DNA from: Phytopseudomonas flavescens
GTDB taxonomy: Bacteria; Pseudomonadota; Gammaproteobacteria; Pseudomonadales; Pseudomonadaceae
Length of the DNA: 64,000 nucleotides
NCBI RefSeq assembly: GCF_900100535.1
Contig: NZ_FNDG01000003.1
Coordinates: 186,001-250,000, forward strand
Reading direction: 5' to 3'
Part shown: one piece after another, positions 61,984-64,000 of the stretch
Layout: every line of letters begins with the position of its first letter
Numbering within the stretch: position 1 is the stretch's first letter
Program-made: the position numbers and the translations under genes
The notes under the pieces: generated by a model
Database searches by the model: none
Told to the model about the DNA's origin: nothing
What the model saw: the letters and a program-made list of their open reading frames with translations, nothing else

Positions 61984-64000
61984 ATGGCAATCACACAACA
62001 ATCGCGCATGGCCAAGGTCAACAGCCCGCTCGGCGACAACGCGCTGGTCATGGAGCGCCTGAACGGCACCGAGTCCCTCGGCCGCCTGTTCCAGTACGAG
62101 CTGAGCCTGGCGTCCGAAAACTCATCGCTGAAGCTCAACAACCTGCTCGGCAAGCCCATGGGCATCGCCGTGCAACTGGCCGATGGCAGCGATCGCTACT
62201 TCCACGGCCTCGTCGCCCGCTGCAGCCAGACCGCCCACCGTGGCCAGTTCGCCAGTTACCAGGTCACGCTCAAGCCCTGGCTGTGGCTGCTGTCGCGTAC
62301 CTCCGACTGCCGGATCTTCCAGAGCAAGACCGTACCCGAGATCATCAAGCAGGTATTGCGCGATCTCGGCTTCTCCGATTTCGAAGACGCCCTCACCCGC
62401 TCCTACCGGGAATGGGACTACTGCGTGCAGTACCGCGAGACCAGCTTCGACTTCGTCAGCCGGCTGATGGAACAGGAAGGCATCTACTACTACTTCCGCC
62501 ACGAGCAGGAACGCCACGTGCTGGTGCTCTGCGACGCCTACGGCGCGCACGGCACGGCACCCGGCTACGCCCGCGTGCCTTTCTACCCCCTCGACGACCA
62601 GATGCGCGAGCGCGACCACATTCATGACTGGCACCTGGCGCACGAAGTGCAACCCGGCTCCCTGGCGCTCAACGACTATGACTTCCAGCGCCCCAGCGCG
62701 CGCCTGGAAGTTCGCTCCGGCATCGCCCGCGAGCACAGCAACGCCGACTATCCGCTCTACGACTACCCGGGCGAGTACGTGCAGAGCAAGGACGGCGAGC
62801 AGTACGCGCGCAATCGCATCGAGGCGATTCAGGCCCAGCACGAGCAGATTCGCCTGAAGGGCAACGCCCGCGGGCTGGGCAGCGGCCATCTGTTCAGCCT
62901 CACCGACTATCCGCGCGATGACCAGAACCGCGAATACCTGATCGTCGACAGCGAATACACCATCACCCAGGACCTGTACGAGAGCGGCCGCGGCAGCGAG
63001 AGCTTCCAGTTCGACAGCAGCCTCACCTGCATCGATGCCAGCCAGGTGTTCCGCCCGCTGCCACTGACCGTGCAGCCGATCGTGCAGGGGCCGCAGACGG
63101 CCATGGTGGTCGGCCCCAAGGGCGAGGAAATCTGGACCGATCAGTACGGCCGGGTGAAGGTGCATTTCTACTGGGATCGCCATGACCAGTCCAACGAGAA
63201 CAGTTCCTGCTGGATCCGCGTATCGCAGAACTGGGCCGGCAAGAACTGGGGCTCCATCCAGATTCCGCGCATCGGTCAGGAAGTCATCGTCAGCTTTCTC
63301 GAGGGTGATCCCGACCGGCCGATCGTCACCGGCCGCGTCTACAACGCCGAACAGACGGTGCCCTACGATCTGCCTGCCAACGCCACCCAGAGCGGCACCA
63401 AGAGCCGCTCGAGCAAGGGCGGCACGCCGGCCAACTTCAATGAAATCCGCATGGAAGACAAGAAGGGCGAGGAGCAGCTGTTCATCCATGCCGAGAAGAA
63501 TCAGGACATCGAGGTCGAGAACGACGAGACCCATTGGGTGGGCCACGATCGCAGCAAGACCGTCGATAACGATGAGACGGTGCACGTCAAACACGATCGC
63601 ACCGAAACGGTGGACAACCACGAGACCATCACCATCGGCGTCGACCGTACCGAGAAGGTCGGCAACAACGAAACCATCACCATCGGTGTGAACCGTAGCG
63701 AGCAGGTCGGCAGTAACGAGACCATCGCCATCGGCGCCAACCGCAGTGAGACGGTGGGCAGCAACGAAACCATCAGCATCGGCGCCAACCGCACCGAGAG
63801 CGTGGGCAGCAACGAGACCATCAGCATCGGCGCCAACCGTACCGAAAGCGTGGGCAACAGTGAGCGCACCACCATCGGCGCTGACCGTACCGCGCTGATC
63901 ACCGCCAACGAGTATGTGCTCATAGGCGCCGATCTGGCGACCATGGCAGGCGGCAACGAGTCGCACTACGTGCGCGGCGAGCGCAATAGCCGTGTCCTCA
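61984..64000 (+). CDS. vgrG: Type VI secretion tip protein VgrG (3' end missing)
   Basis: Spike protein at the tip of the type VI secretion tube; 672 codons are in the window and the frame has no stop. The N-terminal gp27-like part (about 1-370) has ERLNGTESLGRLFQYELSL and FVSRLMEQEGIYYYFRHE; the gp5-like OB fold (about 380-470) has YGRVKVHFYWDR and SCWIRVSQNWAG with IPRIGQEVIVSFLEGDPDRPIVTGRVYN. From residue 513 a 16-residue repeat builds the beta-helix needle. No Tss structural genes are near, so it is an orphan vgrG whose cargo should lie downstream of the window. Confidence 0.95.
   Translation, partial: MAITQQSRMAKVNSPLGDNALVMERLNGTESLGRLFQYELSLASENSSLKLNNLLGKPMGIAVQLADGSDRYFHGLVARCSQTAHRGQFASYQVTLKPWLWLLSRTSDCRIFQSKTVPEIIKQVLRDLGFSDFEDALTRSYREWDYCVQYRETSFDFVSRLMEQEGIYYYFRHEQERHVLVLCDAYGAHGTAPGYARVPFYPLDDQMRERDHIHDWHLAHEVQPGSLALNDYDFQRPSARLEVRSGIAREHSNADYPLYDYPGEYVQSKDGEQYARNRIEAIQAQHEQIRLKGNARGLGSGHLFSLTDYPRDDQNREYLIVDSEYTITQDLYESGRGSESFQFDSSLTCIDASQVFRPLPLTVQPIVQGPQTAMVVGPKGEEIWTDQYGRVKVHFYWDRHDQSNENSSCWIRVSQNWAGKNWGSIQIPRIGQEVIVSFLEGDPDRPIVTGRVYNAEQTVPYDLPANATQSGTKSRSSKGGTPANFNEIRMEDKKGEEQLFIHAEKNQDIEVENDETHWVGHDRSKTVDNDETVHVKHDRTETVDNHETITIGVDRTEKVGNNETITIGVNRSEQVGSNETIAIGANRSETVGSNETISIGANRTESVGSNETISIGANRTESVGNSERTTIGADRTALITANEYVLIGADLATMAGGNESHYVRGERNSRVL
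63520..63903 (+). repeat. Eight tandem 48-base repeats in vgrG
   Basis: Each unit encodes 16 residues of the form xNETIxIGxNRTExVG, the VgrG needle repeat. Units 6 and 7 are identical in protein and nearly so in DNA; the first two are more diverged (HDRSKTVD and HDRTETVD). Confidence 0.85.

Noticed and set aside
63520..63903. CRISPR-like array
   Set aside because: The 48-base units are directly adjacent, in frame and coding for VgrG needle repeats; there are no spacers.
62122..63966. A 614-codon open frame on the minus strand
   Set aside because: It lies fully antisense to vgrG, whose frame has clear family motifs; the protein is repetitive and reflects the vgrG repeats and high GC codon bias.

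Overview
The window is high-GC, gene-dense DNA from a member of Pseudomonas in the broad sense; the species is not resolved. The assignment rests on gene content and order known from pseudomonads: zur-znuCB followed by a lipoprotein gene and metNIQ, a has hemophore cluster, a mannitol operon in the order mtlEFGKDYZ, triABC, prlC beside a YheV-type gene and a gamma-carbonic anhydrase, and several short palindromic extragenic repeats. No tRNA, rRNA, CRISPR, insertion sequence or integrase was seen.

Layout. 1-7.2 kb: the end of a peptide/nickel-type ABC importer (two ATPases), then zur-znuC-znuB, a lipoprotein and the methionine importer metNIQ, closed by a clear terminator. 7.3-8.7 kb: an esterase-like hydrolase facing a GFA-family protein. 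8.8-20.0 kb (minus strand): a complete hemophore system, hasI-hasS, hasR-hasA-hasD-hasE-hasF, with heme oxygenase (hemO/pigA) and a DUF454 membrane protein appended. A strong Fur box lies before hasR. 20.0-27.0 kb: a LysR/VOC divergent pair, a SCO-type copper protein, a SulP transporter with a beta-carbonic anhydrase, and pgi. 27.1-36.5 kb (minus strand): the mannitol operon with its AraC-type activator. 37.0-44.5 kb: a second beta-carbonic anhydrase, a radical SAM protein behind a LexA box, and the divergent triABC efflux operon. 44.5-50.7 kb: an uncharacterised gene, then a sigma-54 activator divergent from an aldehyde dehydrogenase/SDR/outer-membrane operon with a near-consensus -24/-12 promoter. 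50.8-57.4 kb (mostly minus strand): BASS transporter plus DUF2388 protein, an AraC regulator, two uncharacterised genes, a YheV-type protein and prlC. 57.5-64.0 kb: gamma-carbonic anhydrase, an Xre/RES toxin-antitoxin pair, a GNAT, solA, an HD phosphohydrolase and the first two thirds or more of a vgrG that runs off the end.

How the genes work together. The has block forms one pathway: HasA is exported by HasDEF, strips heme from host proteins, delivers it to HasR, and heme oxygenase opens the ring for iron; HasI/HasS couple HasR occupancy to transcription and Fur gates the system on iron. The mtl block imports mannitol (MtlEFGK), oxidises it to fructose (MtlD) and phosphorylates it (MtlZ); the adjacent pgi converts fructose-6-phosphate to glucose-6-phosphate for the Entner-Doudoroff pathway. 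The sigma-54 block looks like an aromatic aldehyde/alcohol catabolic unit. Zur with ZnuBC forms a zinc-uptake unit, but no znuA is present here.

The points most worth a second look are the compact HasA with shortened heme-binding loops, NikDE/CntDF-sized ATPases in the place where znuA usually stands, the sigma-54 catabolic unit of unknown substrate, and a dispersed family of palindromic repeats present in at least five copies.
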